Assembly (NCBI GenBank): GCA_004299705.1
Contig: SCQS01000025.1
Coordinates: 1 to 56,668, forward strand
Direction: 5' to 3'
DNA: 56,668 bases
Origin: Rhodanobacteraceae bacterium
GTDB taxonomy: Bacteria > Pseudomonadota > Gammaproteobacteria > Xanthomonadales > Rhodanobacteraceae
In this document: positions 26,910 to 35,482 of the stretch, one piece after another
Position numbering within the stretch: position 1 is the stretch's first letter
Layout of the letters: each line of letters begins with the position of its first letter
The notes under the pieces: model-generated
Seen by the model: only the letters and a program-made list of their open reading frames with translations
The model's database searches: none
What the model was told of the DNA's origin: nothing
Program-made: the position numbers and the translations under genes

Positions 26910-28421
26910 ATGAGCCCGATCCAGATGAACTTGCTTCAGAAGATCATCCGCCACAAAACGGTCGAGCAGTTGCAGGCCGAAGCCGGGGAGGCGCAAGACT
27001 TCCGCCGCAGCATGGGCGTGTGGCAGCTGACCGCGATCGGCATCGGCGCGATCGTCGGCGTGGGCGTGTTCGTGCTGGCGCCGCACGAAGCGGCGCTGCA
27101 CGCCGGCCCCGCGATCGTGCTGAGCTTTTTGATCGCCGGCATCGGCAGCGCCTGCGCCGCGCTTTCCTACGCCGAGTTTGCCGGCATGATCCCGGTGACC
27201 GGCAGCGCCTACACCTACGGTTACGCGGTGCTGGGCGAGCTGCCGGCCTGGGTCATCGGCTGGGATCTCCTGATCGAATATGCGCTGATCGTCGCGGTGG
27301 TGGCCGCCGGCACGTCCAACTACCTGCAATCGCTGATCGCGCAGATCACCGGCTGGCATTTGCCGGTGGCGCTGCAGGGTGCGCTCGGCGAGGGCCACGG
27401 CATGGTGTTCAACCTCTTGGCCGCGATCGTGGCGTTGCTGATCGCGTGGCTGCAGATTTTCCGCACCGAGATCGGCGCGCGCTTCAACACCGTGGTGGTG
27501 TCGCTGAAGGTTCTGGGTGTGGTGATCGTGATCGTGGTCGGCGCGTTCTACGTCAAGACCAGCCTGTGGCATCCGTTCATCCCCAAGGTCGTCGAGCACG
27601 CAGACGGCACGTTGCAGTACGGCTGGGCCGGCGTGATGGCGGCGGCCAGCATTGTGTTCTTTGCATGCTTCGGTTACGACACCCTGACCACCGCAGCCGA
27701 GGAGTCGAAGAATCCGCAGCGCGACCTGCCGTGGGCGGTGGTGTTGTCGCTGGTGGTAGCGATGGCGATGTATTTCGGGGTGTCGCTGGTGCTGACCGGC
27801 ATGGTGCACTACACCGCGCTCAACGTGCCGGCGCCGGTCAGCGCGGCCTTCCAGGATCGCGGCCTCAACTGGATCAGCGGCATCATCAACGTGGCGGCGG
27901 TGTGCGGCATCGCCAGCGTGGTGTTCGCGTTCATGCTGGGTGCGGCGCGCATCTGGTTCGCGCTGTCGCGTGATGGTCTGCTGCCGGGCTGGTTCGCGCA
28001 TTCGCACCCGAAGTACAACACCCCGTATCGCCCGACCGCGATCCTCGGCGTCGTCACCGCGATCACCGCGGGCTTCATCCCGCTCACTGAACTGGCTAAG
28101 CTGGTCAACATCGGCACGCTGTCGGCGTTCATCCTGATCTGCCTGTCGGTGCTGATCCTGCGCATCCGCCGTCCGGATCTGCAACGCCGCTTCCGCACAC
28201 CGTTCCTGTATGTGCTGGCGCCGGTGGGCGTGGTGTTCTCGCTGTTCCTGATCATCGGCTGGCCGTGGTTCGCCGACGGGCGCTTCCAGCTGATCGGCGG
28301 ACTGGACCGCGACACCTACATCCGCTTCATCGTGTGGATGCTGATCGGCTTCGTGATCTATTTCGGTTACGGCATCCGTCACAGCGCGTTGGGGCGCTCG
28401 CGGAAACAATTTGACGATTAA
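26910..28421 (+). CDS. APC-family amino acid permease
   Basis: This 503-residue inner-membrane protein has 12 predicted helices of the amino acid/polyamine/organocation superfamily, closest by eye to the cationic-amino-acid/YfnA group. The consensus IGIGAIVGVGVFVL in helix 1 forms the substrate site. SYAEFAGMIPVTGSAYTYGY covers helices 2-3, and GYDTLTTAAEESKNPQRDLP follows helix 6. AAGAGGGG precedes the ATG at 26910. Its last codons contain the -35 element of the downstream toxin-antitoxin promoter. The substrate cannot be fixed from sequence. Confidence 0.9.
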   Translation: MSPIQMNLLQKIIRHKTVEQLQAEAGEAQDFRRSMGVWQLTAIGIGAIVGVGVFVLAPHEAALHAGPAIVLSFLIAGIGSACAALSYAEFAGMIPVTGSAYTYGYAVLGELPAWVIGWDLLIEYALIVAVVAAGTSNYLQSLIAQITGWHLPVALQGALGEGHGMVFNLLAAIVALLIAWLQIFRTEIGARFNTVVVSLKVLGVVIVIVVGAFYVKTSLWHPFIPKVVEHADGTLQYGWAGVMAAASIVFFACFGYDTLTTAAEESKNPQRDLPWAVVLSLVVAMAMYFGVSLVLTGMVHYTALNVPAPVSAAFQDRGLNWISGIINVAAVCGIASVVFAFMLGAARIWFALSRDGLLPGWFAHSHPKYNTPYRPTAILGVVTAITAGFIPLTELAKLVNIGTLSAFILICLSVLILRIRRPDLQRRFRTPFLYVLAPVGVVFSLFLIIGWPWFADGRFQLIGGLDRDTYIRFIVWMLIGFVIYFGYGIRHSALGRSRKQFDD

Positions 28422-28437
28422 CGTTAAACGTTATACA
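28411..28437 (+). promoter_or_regulatory. higBA promoter and palindromic operator
   Basis: TTGACG at 28411-28416 and TATACA at 28432-28437 are separated by 15 bases containing TTAACGTTAA, a perfect palindrome, with ACGTTA repeated. The -35 lies in the last codons of the permease gene. Transcription would start at or just before the higB GTG at 28446. The palindrome is the likely HigA autorepression site. Confidence 0.65.
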
Positions 28438-28445
28438 CTGCCGGC

Positions 28446-28730
28446 GTGATACGGAGCTTTCGAAGCACCGAAACGCGCCACCTGTTCGAAACCGGCAAGT
28501 CGCGCCGGTTCGCCGCAATCGCGGGCGTCGCCGCGCGCAAACTGGCGCAGCTCGACAACGCGCAGGGACTGCGCGACCTGGCCTCGCCGCCGGGCAATCG
28601 GCTGGAGGCATTGCGTGGCGACCGCGCTGGCCAGCACGGCGTGCGGATCAACGACCAGTTCCGCATCTGCTTCCGTTGGACGGCGCAGGGGCCCGAAGGC
28701 GTGGCAATCGTCGACTACCATCGAGGGTGA
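28446..28730 (+). CDS. higB: HigB-type toxin (RelE superfamily mRNA interferase)
   Basis: This 94-residue toxin has the HigB pattern: IRSFRSTETRHLFETG at the start, RKLAQLDNA, PPGNRLEALRGDRAGQ and the C-terminal IRINDQFRICFRW strand pair (VRINDQFRICF here). These toxins cut mRNA at the ribosome. The start is a GTG at 28446 that falls almost on the predicted transcription start, so the message may be leaderless. It overlaps the higA start by one base. Confidence 0.92.
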   Translation: MIRSFRSTETRHLFETGKSRRFAAIAGVAARKLAQLDNAQGLRDLASPPGNRLEALRGDRAGQHGVRINDQFRICFRWTAQGPEGVAIVDYHRG

Positions 28731-29035
28731 TGACCATGTTCAAGAACGGCATGCGGCCCGTACATCCCGGCGAAATCCTGCGCGAGGATTACCTCGCCGA
28801 ACTGGGCATGAGCGCCAATGCGCTGGCCAACGCGCTCAAGGTGCCGGCCCCGCGCATCAACGACATCGTGCGCGAGCGGCGCGGCATTTCCGCCGACACG
28901 GCCTTGCGTCTTGCGCGCTATTTCGACACCACCCCGCAGTTCTGGCTCAACCTGCAGACCGCCTACGACCTGCGGATCGCGGAAGCGGCGGTCGGCAAGA
29001 AAATCGCGCGCGAAGTTCCGAAACTCGCGGCATAG
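28730..29035 (+). CDS. higA: HigA-type antitoxin (XRE helix-turn-helix)
   Basis: This 101-residue antitoxin and autorepressor begins with RPVHPGEILREDYLAELG, the typical HigA opening. An XRE helix-turn-helix follows (SANALANALKVPAPRINDIV), then TPQFWLNLQTAYDLRIA. The ATG at 28730 overlaps the toxin stop (TGATG), so the two are coupled. A second ATG two codons on is also possible. Confidence 0.93.
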   Translation: MTMFKNGMRPVHPGEILREDYLAELGMSANALANALKVPAPRINDIVRERRGISADTALRLARYFDTTPQFWLNLQTAYDLRIAEAAVGKKIAREVPKLAA

Positions 29036-29050
29036 TTCAAAGGAGAAATC

Positions 29051-29755
29051 ATGATCGACCTCTACTACTGGCCCACTCCCAACGGCCACAAGATCACGCT
29101 GTTTCTGGAAGAGGCCAAGCTTCCGTACACCATCAAGCCGGTCGACATCGGCAAGGGCGCGCAGTTCGAGCCGGAATACCTGCGCATCTCGCCCAACAAC
29201 AAGATGCCGGCGATCGTCGACCACGATCCGGTCGATGGCGGCGCGCCGCTCAGTGTGTTCGAGTCGGGCGCGATCCTGGTGTACCTCGCGGGCAAGACCG
29301 GCAAGTTCATCCCCAGGGACGCGCGCGGCAAGATCGCCTGCCTGGAATGGTTGTTCTGGCAGATGGGCGGCCTGGGGCCCATGACCGGCCAGTACGGGCA
29401 CTTCCACGTGTACGCGCCGGAAACGATTCCCTACGCGAAAGAGCGCTACCGCAAGGAAGCCGAGCGCCTGCTCGACGTGCTGGATCGCCGCCTGCACGGG
29501 CGCGCCTTCCTCACCGGCGCCGACTACAGCATCGCCGACATGGCGTGCTATCCGTGGATCAGTCCCTACGACAAGGCGCCGCTGGACCTGCAGCCGTTCG
29601 CCGAAGTGCGCCGCTGGCGCGACGCGATCGCCGCGCGGCCGGCGACCAGGCGCGCGTATGCGCGCGAGCGCGAGGTGAACCGCAATGCCGGCACGCCGAT
29701 GAGCGACGAAGAAAAGAAGATCCTGTTCGGGCAAGGTGCGCGCAAGGGCGCCTGA
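29051..29755 (+). CDS. Glutathione S-transferase family protein (YfcG/YghU type)
   Basis: This 234-residue enzyme has an N-terminal thioredoxin-like domain with TPNGHKITLFLEE, SPNNKMPAIVD and FESGAI (glutathione-binding Ser), and a helical C-terminal domain. The TPNGxK motif places it in the Nu class, which reduces disulphides and organic peroxides. AAAGGAG precedes the ATG at 29051. It sits 15 bases after higA and before a second toxin-antitoxin pair, so it may be read from the higBA promoter. Confidence 0.93.
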   Translation: MIDLYYWPTPNGHKITLFLEEAKLPYTIKPVDIGKGAQFEPEYLRISPNNKMPAIVDHDPVDGGAPLSVFESGAILVYLAGKTGKFIPRDARGKIACLEWLFWQMGGLGPMTGQYGHFHVYAPETIPYAKERYRKEAERLLDVLDRRLHGRAFLTGADYSIADMACYPWISPYDKAPLDLQPFAEVRRWRDAIAARPATRRAYAREREVNRNAGTPMSDEEKKILFGQGARKGA

Positions 29756-29786
29756 ACGCAGGCGGCAATTCCTGCCCGGGTTCCAC

Positions 29787-29808
29787 TACGTTGTATTACA
29801 ATGACGTA
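29787..29808 (+). promoter_or_regulatory. Operator-like palindrome before the RHH-ParE pair
   Basis: TACGT and ACGTA flank TGTATTACAATG, itself containing TTGTA/TTACAA. A -10-like TACAAT lies at 29797-29802. The position, about 25 bases before the antitoxin ATG, suits autoregulation by the ribbon-helix-helix protein. Confidence 0.5.
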
Positions 29809-29830
29809 CATCGTCACGGAGGCCCGTATC

Positions 29831-30103
29831 ATGAGCATCACGAGCGTACGCCTGCAAGCGGATGTCGAGCGGGACCTGAAACGGATTGCCGACCGCCAGC
29901 GCCGCAGCAAAGGCTGGGTCATCAATCAGGCGCTGCGCGAGTACGTGCAGCGCGAGGCCAGTGAAGCCGAGCGCTGGCAGCAGACGCTGGAAGCGTTGGA
30001 CGACGTCGCCGCCGGCCGCGTTGTACCCGCCAAGGACGTGCATGCCTGGTTGCGGAGTTGGGGCACCCGGAAAGAGATCGATCCGTCCAAGGTCGGGAAG
30101 TGA
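29831..30103 (+). CDS. Ribbon-helix-helix antitoxin (ParD/CopG type)
   Basis: This 90-residue protein has a ribbon-helix-helix DNA-binding fold: TSVRLQADVERDLKRIADRQRRSKGWVINQALREYV covers the beta strand and two helices in sequence (strand TSVRL, helix 1 DVERDLKRIADR, helix 2 KGWVINQALRE). The charged C-terminus would wrap the toxin. The ATG at 29831 has GGAGG at 29818-29822. An in-frame ATG at 29801 is rejected because it lies inside the operator. The stop overlaps the toxin start by four bases. Confidence 0.9.
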   Translation: MSITSVRLQADVERDLKRIADRQRRSKGWVINQALREYVQREASEAERWQQTLEALDDVAAGRVVPAKDVHAWLRSWGTRKEIDPSKVGK

Positions 30104-30396
30104 CGGCACGCAAGCTGCGGCTCGTCTATGCGGCGGGCGCGGTTGACGATCTGTCGCGATTGCACGCGTTCATTGCCCAGCACGATCCGGCTGCCGCGCA
30201 GCGGATTGCCGATGACCTTGCCAGTCGCATCGAAGCCTTGCGTGATGCGCCCTTGATGGGCAGCACCGTCGCCGGCGCGCCCGATCCACAGGGCATCCGC
30301 GACATGGTGTTCGGCAACCACATCGTGCGCTATGTCGTCACCGCCCGCAGCATCGCCGTGCTGCGCGTGTGGCATTATTTCGAGTCGCGCGATTGA
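30100..30396 (+). CDS. RelE/ParE-family toxin
   Basis: This 98-residue toxin starts at a GTG overlapping the antitoxin stop (GTGA). KLRLVYAAGAVDDLSRL, AAAQRIADDLASRIEAL and the C-terminal VFGNHIVRYVVTARSIAVLRVWH match the ParE/RelE fold (strand-helix-helix-strands). The target, gyrase or mRNA, cannot be told from sequence. With the gene before it, it forms the second toxin-antitoxin pair in this stretch. Confidence 0.9.
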   Translation: MTARKLRLVYAAGAVDDLSRLHAFIAQHDPAAAQRIADDLASRIEALRDAPLMGSTVAGAPDPQGIRDMVFGNHIVRYVVTARSIAVLRVWHYFESRD

Positions 30397-30444
30397 AGGG
30401 GCAGATGCTGGCGACCATCGCTGCGCGAACGGCAGGACTGAAAA

Positions 30445-30462
30445 AAGACTAAAATCGGTCTT
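30445..30462 (+). promoter_or_regulatory. Operator-like inverted repeat before the YefM-type antitoxin
   Basis: AAGAC-TAAAATCG-GTCTT is a short inverted repeat with a -10-like TAAAAT in its centre, 20 bases before the ATG at 30482. This is consistent with an autoregulated promoter. Confidence 0.45.
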
Positions 30463-30481
30463 GAACTTGCGGAGTTCCGTC

Positions 30482-30757
30482 ATGAGTCTCGCCAAACAGA
30501 TCAAGCCGATCAGCTACCTCAAGGCCAATGCGGCGGAGGTGCTGCTGGAGCTGGCCGAAACCCGCGAGCCGATGATCATCACCCAGCACGGTGAGGCCAA
30601 GGCGGTGATCCAGGACGTCGCGTCGTACGAACAGACCCAGGAAACCCTGGCGCTGTTGAAAATTCTTGCGCTGGGCAATCAGGACATCGCTGCCGGAAGG
30701 GTCAGGCCGGCGCGTGAAGTCATTGCGCGCCTGCGCAACAAACGTCGCGCGCGTTGA
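30482..30757 (+). CDS. Phd/YefM-family antitoxin
   Basis: This 91-residue protein has the Phd/YefM fold: IKPISYLKANAAEVLLELAE, then REPMIITQHGEAKAVIQD (the conserved strand), then VASYEQTQETLALLKILALG. The C-terminus is Arg-rich. GGAG at 30471-30474 precedes the ATG. It overlaps the toxin start by one base (TGATG). Confidence 0.92.
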   Translation: MSLAKQIKPISYLKANAAEVLLELAETREPMIITQHGEAKAVIQDVASYEQTQETLALLKILALGNQDIAAGRVRPAREVIARLRNKRRAR

Positions 30758-31083
30758 TGCGCTACCAGGTACAGCTGACCGACAAGGCAGGGCGCGATCT
30801 GGAGTCCATCCGTGACTACATCGCGGAATCGGACTCCCCGGCGAACGCCGATCGTGTACTCGACGTGGTGCTGGACGTCGTCATGATGTTGGAGCAGTTC
30901 CCCGAACGTGGCGCACATCCTCGTGAGTTGCTCGCGTTGGGCCACGAGGAATACCGGCAGATCGTCCACAGACCTTGGCGGATCTTCTATCGCATCGTCG
31001 GGAGCCACGCGTACATCGCATTGATTGCCGATGGCCGCCGCGACATGCGCACGCTGCTGGCGCAGCGGCTGCTGGGCGCGTAG
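30757..31083 (+). CDS. RelE/ParE-family toxin
   Basis: This 108-residue toxin begins at the ATG at 30757, overlapping the antitoxin stop. RYQVQLTDKAGRDLESIRDYI, the long DRVLDVVLDVVMML helix, and HEEYRQIVHRPWRIFYRIVG with DGRRDMRTLLAQRLL match the RelE/ParE superfamily. It pairs with the Phd/YefM-type antitoxin, the third toxin-antitoxin module in 2.7 kb. Confidence 0.92.
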   Translation: MRYQVQLTDKAGRDLESIRDYIAESDSPANADRVLDVVLDVVMMLEQFPERGAHPRELLALGHEEYRQIVHRPWRIFYRIVGSHAYIALIADGRRDMRTLLAQRLLGA

Positions 31084-31148
31084 TTCCGTTTCTGCCGCAT
31101 TGGAGCAAGCGCGCATCGACTCGGCGCGCGCAACGGCGCGTGTTGGGA

Positions 31149-31190
31149 CTCCCTCTCCCCCGAGCAGAAGCGCTCGGGGGGGAGAGGGAG
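31149..31190. repeat. REP-like palindrome, CTCCCTCTCCC type
   Basis: CTCCCTCTCCCCCGAG and its reverse complement form a long stem around CAGAAG. Related units occur inside the lhr gene (36022, 37045, 38100, 39306). It lies between the last toxin gene and the first M61 peptidase. Confidence 0.8.
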
Positions 31191-31280
31191 CATCAAGCGC
31201 GCAACCATGCCATTCGGCCTATGTGCCAAGGGCCGCGTAGTGCTACGTTTGCGGGTTGACGAATCTTGCCGGAGCCCCGC

Positions 31281-33236
31281 ATGTTCCTCGCGCAGCAGCG
31301 TTCGTGTTTGCCGTATCCCGTCCGTTTCGCCACGGCCCTGCTGCTCGGGTTCTGCGCGCTGGCCTTCGCCGGCAGCGCCTGGGCGGATGCCGCCGATGCG
31401 CACATCCCGCAGCCTGCGGACACGCCGTACCCCGGCACGATCGCCATCCACGTGGACGCCACGGATACCTCGCAAGGCATCTTCCGCGTGCACGAGACGA
31501 TTCCCGTCACGGCCGGCAAGCTGATCCTGTTGTACCCGAAGTGGATTCCGGGCGACCACTCGCCATCCGGCCCGATCGACATGCTGGCGGGCCTGAAGAT
31601 CACGGCCAACGGCAAGACCCTGCCGTGGAAGCGCTACAAGTACGACGTGTATGCGTTCCGGGTGGACGTGCCGCAGGGCGTGTCCGACATCGACGTGGCC
31701 TTCCAGTTCCTGTCCGGGCGCGGTTCGCACGCGTTCATCCAGATGACCAACAAGATGCTGTCGCTGGAATGGAACACGGTGTCGCTGTATCCGGCCGGGC
31801 ACTATTCTCGCGACATCACCTTTGCGCCAAGCGTCACGCTGCCGACGGGCTGGCAGTTCGGCACCGCACTGGAGAAACAATCGCAATCGGGCGGCAACGT
31901 CACCTTCAAGCCGACCACGTTCAACACGCTGGTTGATTCGCCGATCTACGCCGGCAAGTATTTCAAGCGCGTCGACCTCGACCCGGGCGCCAAGGTGCCG
32001 GTGCATCTCGACATCGTCGCGGACGCACCCAAGGATCTCGAAATCACGCCCGAGCAGTTGCAGGTGCATCGCAACCTCGTGACGCAGGCCTACCGGCTGT
32101 TCGATTCGCACCACTACGACCACTACGATTTCCTGTTCTCGCTGTCCGACCAGTTGAGCGGCAACGGGCTGGAGCACCACCAGTCCAGCGAGGACGGCAT
32201 GGGCCCGGACTACTTCACCAACTGGGCCAACAACGCGCCCAACCGCGACCTGCTGGCGCACGAGTACACGCATTCTTGGAACGGCAAGTTCCGGCGGCCG
32301 GCCGATCTGTGGACGCCGAACTTCAACGTGCCGATGGGCGATTCGCTGCTGTGGGTGTACGAAGGCCAGACACAATACTGGGGCTTTGTGCTGACCGCGC
32401 GCGCGGGCATGTGGACGCCGGAACAATTCCGCGACGCGCTGGCGATGGTCGCGGCCAACTACGACCGCAACCGTCCGGGTTTCCAGTGGCGCACGCTGGA
32501 GGACACCACCAACGACCCGACCGCCGCGCACCGCGCGATGCTGCCGTACCGCAGCTGGCAGATGAGCGAGGAGTACTACTCGGGCGGGCAGATGATGTGG
32601 CTGGCGGTGGACGCGAAGATCCGTTCGCTGACGCATGACAGGAAATCGCTGGACACCTTCGCCAAGGATTTCTTCGGCATCGACAACGGCAGCTTCGTCA
32701 CCAGGACCTACACCTTCGACGACATCGTCAGCGCGCTGAACGGCGTGGTGAAGTACGACTGGGCGGGCTTCCTGCATCGCTACGTGGACGAACTGAATCC
32801 GCCGCTGACCTCGGGCCTGGAAGCCTCGGGTTGGAAGCTGGTCTACACCGACCAGGAAAGCCCGTACGAAAAAGAGTACGAGGAAGAAGACGAATCGCCG
32901 CGCCACATCTTCAACTTCACGTATTCGATCGGGCTGACGCTCACCAAGGACGGCGGGATCAACGACGTGCGCTGGAACGGCCCCGCGTTCAAGGCCGGCA
33001 TCGGTTCCGGCGGCACGCTGGTGGCGGTGGACGGGCAGGCCTACAAGGCCAGCGTGCTGAAACACGCGATCACGGCGGCCAAGGACAGCAAGGCGCCGAT
33101 CGAACTGCTGATCAAGTATCTCGGCGACTACCGGAGGGTGGCGGTGGATTACCACGGCGGCCTGCAGTACCCGCACCTGGTGCGGGTCAAGGGCACGCCG
33201 GATTACCTCGACCAGATCATCGCGGCAAAAAAGTAA
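31281..33236 (+). CDS. M61-family metallopeptidase, exported (first of tandem pair)
   Basis: This 651-residue peptidase of the glycyl aminopeptidase family has a signal peptide (residues about 1-36, ending GSAWAD) and an N-terminal beta domain. The zinc site is HEYTHSWNG, with His about 327 and 331, and the third ligand Glu follows in VYEGQTQYWG. A C-terminal PDZ-like domain starts near INDVRWNGPAFKAGIG. GGAG at 31271-31274 sets the ATG at 31281. A very acidic loop (EKEYEEEDE) near residue 535 is not shared with the paralogue. Substrate specificity is unknown. Confidence 0.93.
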   Translation: MFLAQQRSCLPYPVRFATALLLGFCALAFAGSAWADAADAHIPQPADTPYPGTIAIHVDATDTSQGIFRVHETIPVTAGKLILLYPKWIPGDHSPSGPIDMLAGLKITANGKTLPWKRYKYDVYAFRVDVPQGVSDIDVAFQFLSGRGSHAFIQMTNKMLSLEWNTVSLYPAGHYSRDITFAPSVTLPTGWQFGTALEKQSQSGGNVTFKPTTFNTLVDSPIYAGKYFKRVDLDPGAKVPVHLDIVADAPKDLEITPEQLQVHRNLVTQAYRLFDSHHYDHYDFLFSLSDQLSGNGLEHHQSSEDGMGPDYFTNWANNAPNRDLLAHEYTHSWNGKFRRPADLWTPNFNVPMGDSLLWVYEGQTQYWGFVLTARAGMWTPEQFRDALAMVAANYDRNRPGFQWRTLEDTTNDPTAAHRAMLPYRSWQMSEEYYSGGQMMWLAVDAKIRSLTHDRKSLDTFAKDFFGIDNGSFVTRTYTFDDIVSALNGVVKYDWAGFLHRYVDELNPPLTSGLEASGWKLVYTDQESPYEKEYEEEDESPRHIFNFTYSIGLTLTKDGGINDVRWNGPAFKAGIGSGGTLVAVDGQAYKASVLKHAITAAKDSKAPIELLIKYLGDYRRVAVDYHGGLQYPHLVRVKGTPDYLDQIIAAKK

Positions 33237-33308
33237 GGATTTCGGGCCTTGTGGAAAGATGAAAAACAGACCGGCGTATTGAAATCCCTCATTTTCGCGA
33301 AAGCAGAT

Positions 33309-33365
33309 GTAGGAGCGCGCCTGCGCGCGACAGGTATACCGGTCGCCGGCAGGCCGGCTCCTACA
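33309..33365. repeat. REP doublet (GTAGGAG type) between the M61 genes
   Basis: GTAGGAGCGCGCCTGCGCGC and GCCGGCAGGCCGGCTCCTAC face each other across 15 bases. It occupies the 212-base gap of the tandem peptidase genes. Confidence 0.85.
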
Positions 33366-33448
33366 GTTGGGTCGTCGTTTGCGCGGCGTCCGGAATGACG
33401 AACGACGTTTTTTGATTCCAAACATTGCGGTTTTTCGGGAGTACTCGA

Positions 33449-35404
33449 ATGTCGAAACAGCACGCGTTGCATCACCCTCGTCCCTTGCGCCTTGCCGCCG
33501 CGCTCGCCGCGGCTCTGCTGACGGCTTCCGTCGCCGGCACCGCTTTCGCCGACGCCGCCGACGCACACATTCCGCCGCCCAAGGACACGCCGTACCTTGG
33601 CACCATCCAGTTGCACGTCGATGCCACCGATGTTGCGCAGGGCATCTTCCGGGTGCATGAGACGATTCCGGTGCGGGCCGGCGAGCTGACCCTGCTGTAT
33701 CCGAAGTGGATTCCCGGCAACCACGAGCCCTCGGGCCCGATCGACAAGCTGGCCGGCCTCGTGATCAGCGCCAACGGCAAGCGCCTGCCGTGGACGCGCG
33801 ACAAGTACGACGTGTATGCGTTTCGCGTCACCGTGCCGCAGGGTGTTTCCAGCATCGATCTGAAATTCCAGTACCTGTCGTCGCGTGGCAGCGGCGAGGG
33901 TCCGATCGAGATGACCAGCAAGATGCTGGACCTGACCTGGCACAAGGATTCGCTGTATCCGGCCGGATACTACTCGCGCGACATCACCTTCGCGCCCAGC
34001 ATGACGATCCCGGTCAACTGGAAGTTCGGTACCGCGCTGGAGGTTCAATCGCAATCGGGCAACACCGTCACCTTCAAACCGACCACCTACAACACGCTGG
34101 TCGATTCGCCGGTGTACGCGGGCATCAACTTCAAGCGCCTCGACCTCAACCCCGGCGACAAGGCGGGCAACGCACCGGTGCACATGGACATCGTCGCCGA
34201 TTCGCCCAGCGACCTCGTGGTGTCACCGCAGCAGTTGCAGGGCCTGCGCAACGTCGTGACCCAGGCGCACCGGTTGTTCCAGTCGCATCACTACAACCAC
34301 TACGACTTCCTGTTTTCGGTGTCCGACGAGTTGAGCGGCAAGGGGCTGGAACACCACCAGTCCAGCGAGGACGGTGCACGCGCCGACTACTTCACCAAAT
34401 GGAAGGAGAACTGGCCCACCGCCGGCAACCTGCTGGCGCACGAGTACACGCATTCGTGGAACGGCAAGTTCCGGCGTCCGGCCGATCTGTGGACACCCAA
34501 CTTCAACGTGCCGATGGGTGACTCGCTGTTGTGGGTGTACGAAGGCCAGACCCAGTACTGGGGTTACGTGCTGGCGACCCGCGCCGGCCTGTGGACACCT
34601 GATCAGTTCCACCAGGCGATGGCGACCATCGCCGCGATCTACGACCGCGACCGGCCGGGGTTCCAGTGGCGCACGGTCGAGGACACCACCAACGATCCCA
34701 CCATCGCGCAGCGCGCACCGCTGCCGTACCGCAACTGGCAGATGAGCGAGGAGTACTACACGGCGGGCCAGATGATGTGGCTGGCGGCGGACGCGAAGAT
34801 TCGTTCACTGACCCACGGCAAGAAATCGCTGGATACCTTCGCCAAGGATTTCTTCGGCATCGACAACGGCAGCTTCGTCACCAAGACCTATACCTTCAAC
34901 GATGTCGTCAACGCGTTGAATGGCGTGGTGAAGTACGACTGGGCGGGCTTCCTGCACCGTTACCTCGACCAACTGAATCCGCCGTTTGACCAGGGCCTCG
35001 AATCGACCGGTTGGAAGCTCGTCTACACCGACCAGCCGAATGCGTTCGTGAAACTGATTTCAAAACGCTTCCATGCCGACATCGGATCCGCCTTCGGCAT
35101 CGGCCTGCAGGTGGGCAAGGGCGGCGTCATCCGCGACGTGCGCTGGAACGGTCCGGCGTTCAAGGCCGGCATCGGCTCGGGCGAAACCGTGGTGGCCGTC
35201 AACGGTGAGGCGTATACGGCCGAGGTGCTCAACGATGCGGTGAAGGCGGCCAAGGACGACAAGGCCCCGATCGAGCTGCTGCTGAAATACCAGGGCCAGT
35301 ACAAGACCGTGCCGGTCGATTACCACGGCGGCCTGCAGTACCCGCATCTGGAGCGGATCAAGGGCACGCCGGATTACCTCGACCAGATCGTCAAGGCGAA
35401 GTAG
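33449..35404 (+). CDS. M61-family metallopeptidase, exported (second of tandem pair)
   Basis: This 651-residue paralogue of the gene upstream has a signal peptide (residues 1-33, ending AFADA), zinc motif HEYTHSWNG with the first His about 331, YEGQTQYWG and a C-terminal PDZ-like domain (VRWNGPAFKAGIGSGE). It is the same length as its neighbour and very similar along the whole sequence, so the pair arose by tandem duplication. CGGGAG before the ATG at 33449 supports the start. Divergence is greatest near residues 535-560, where this copy has a Phe/Lys-rich segment in place of the acidic loop. Confidence 0.93.
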   Translation: MSKQHALHHPRPLRLAAALAAALLTASVAGTAFADAADAHIPPPKDTPYLGTIQLHVDATDVAQGIFRVHETIPVRAGELTLLYPKWIPGNHEPSGPIDKLAGLVISANGKRLPWTRDKYDVYAFRVTVPQGVSSIDLKFQYLSSRGSGEGPIEMTSKMLDLTWHKDSLYPAGYYSRDITFAPSMTIPVNWKFGTALEVQSQSGNTVTFKPTTYNTLVDSPVYAGINFKRLDLNPGDKAGNAPVHMDIVADSPSDLVVSPQQLQGLRNVVTQAHRLFQSHHYNHYDFLFSVSDELSGKGLEHHQSSEDGARADYFTKWKENWPTAGNLLAHEYTHSWNGKFRRPADLWTPNFNVPMGDSLLWVYEGQTQYWGYVLATRAGLWTPDQFHQAMATIAAIYDRDRPGFQWRTVEDTTNDPTIAQRAPLPYRNWQMSEEYYTAGQMMWLAADAKIRSLTHGKKSLDTFAKDFFGIDNGSFVTKTYTFNDVVNALNGVVKYDWAGFLHRYLDQLNPPFDQGLESTGWKLVYTDQPNAFVKLISKRFHADIGSAFGIGLQVGKGGVIRDVRWNGPAFKAGIGSGETVVAVNGEAYTAEVLNDAVKAAKDDKAPIELLLKYQGQYKTVPVDYHGGLQYPHLERIKGTPDYLDQIVKAK

Positions 35405-35418
35405 GCGCATGCAATTCA

Positions 35419-35439
35419 CCCCCTTCCTTCGGAAGGGGG
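35419..35439. repeat. REP-like palindrome CCCCCTTCC type
   Basis: CCCCCTTCC-TTC-GGAAGGGGG is a perfect palindrome just after the second M61 gene. Confidence 0.8.
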
Positions 35440-35482
35440 AGGGCAGGCGCGCTTCTGCAAAATACGCAGCGCCGCGCTCCGG

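Noticed and set aside
26841-28409. 522-codon minus-strand frame opposite the permease
   Set aside because: It is His/Arg/Gln-rich antisense. The permease frame has clear membrane helices and family motifs.
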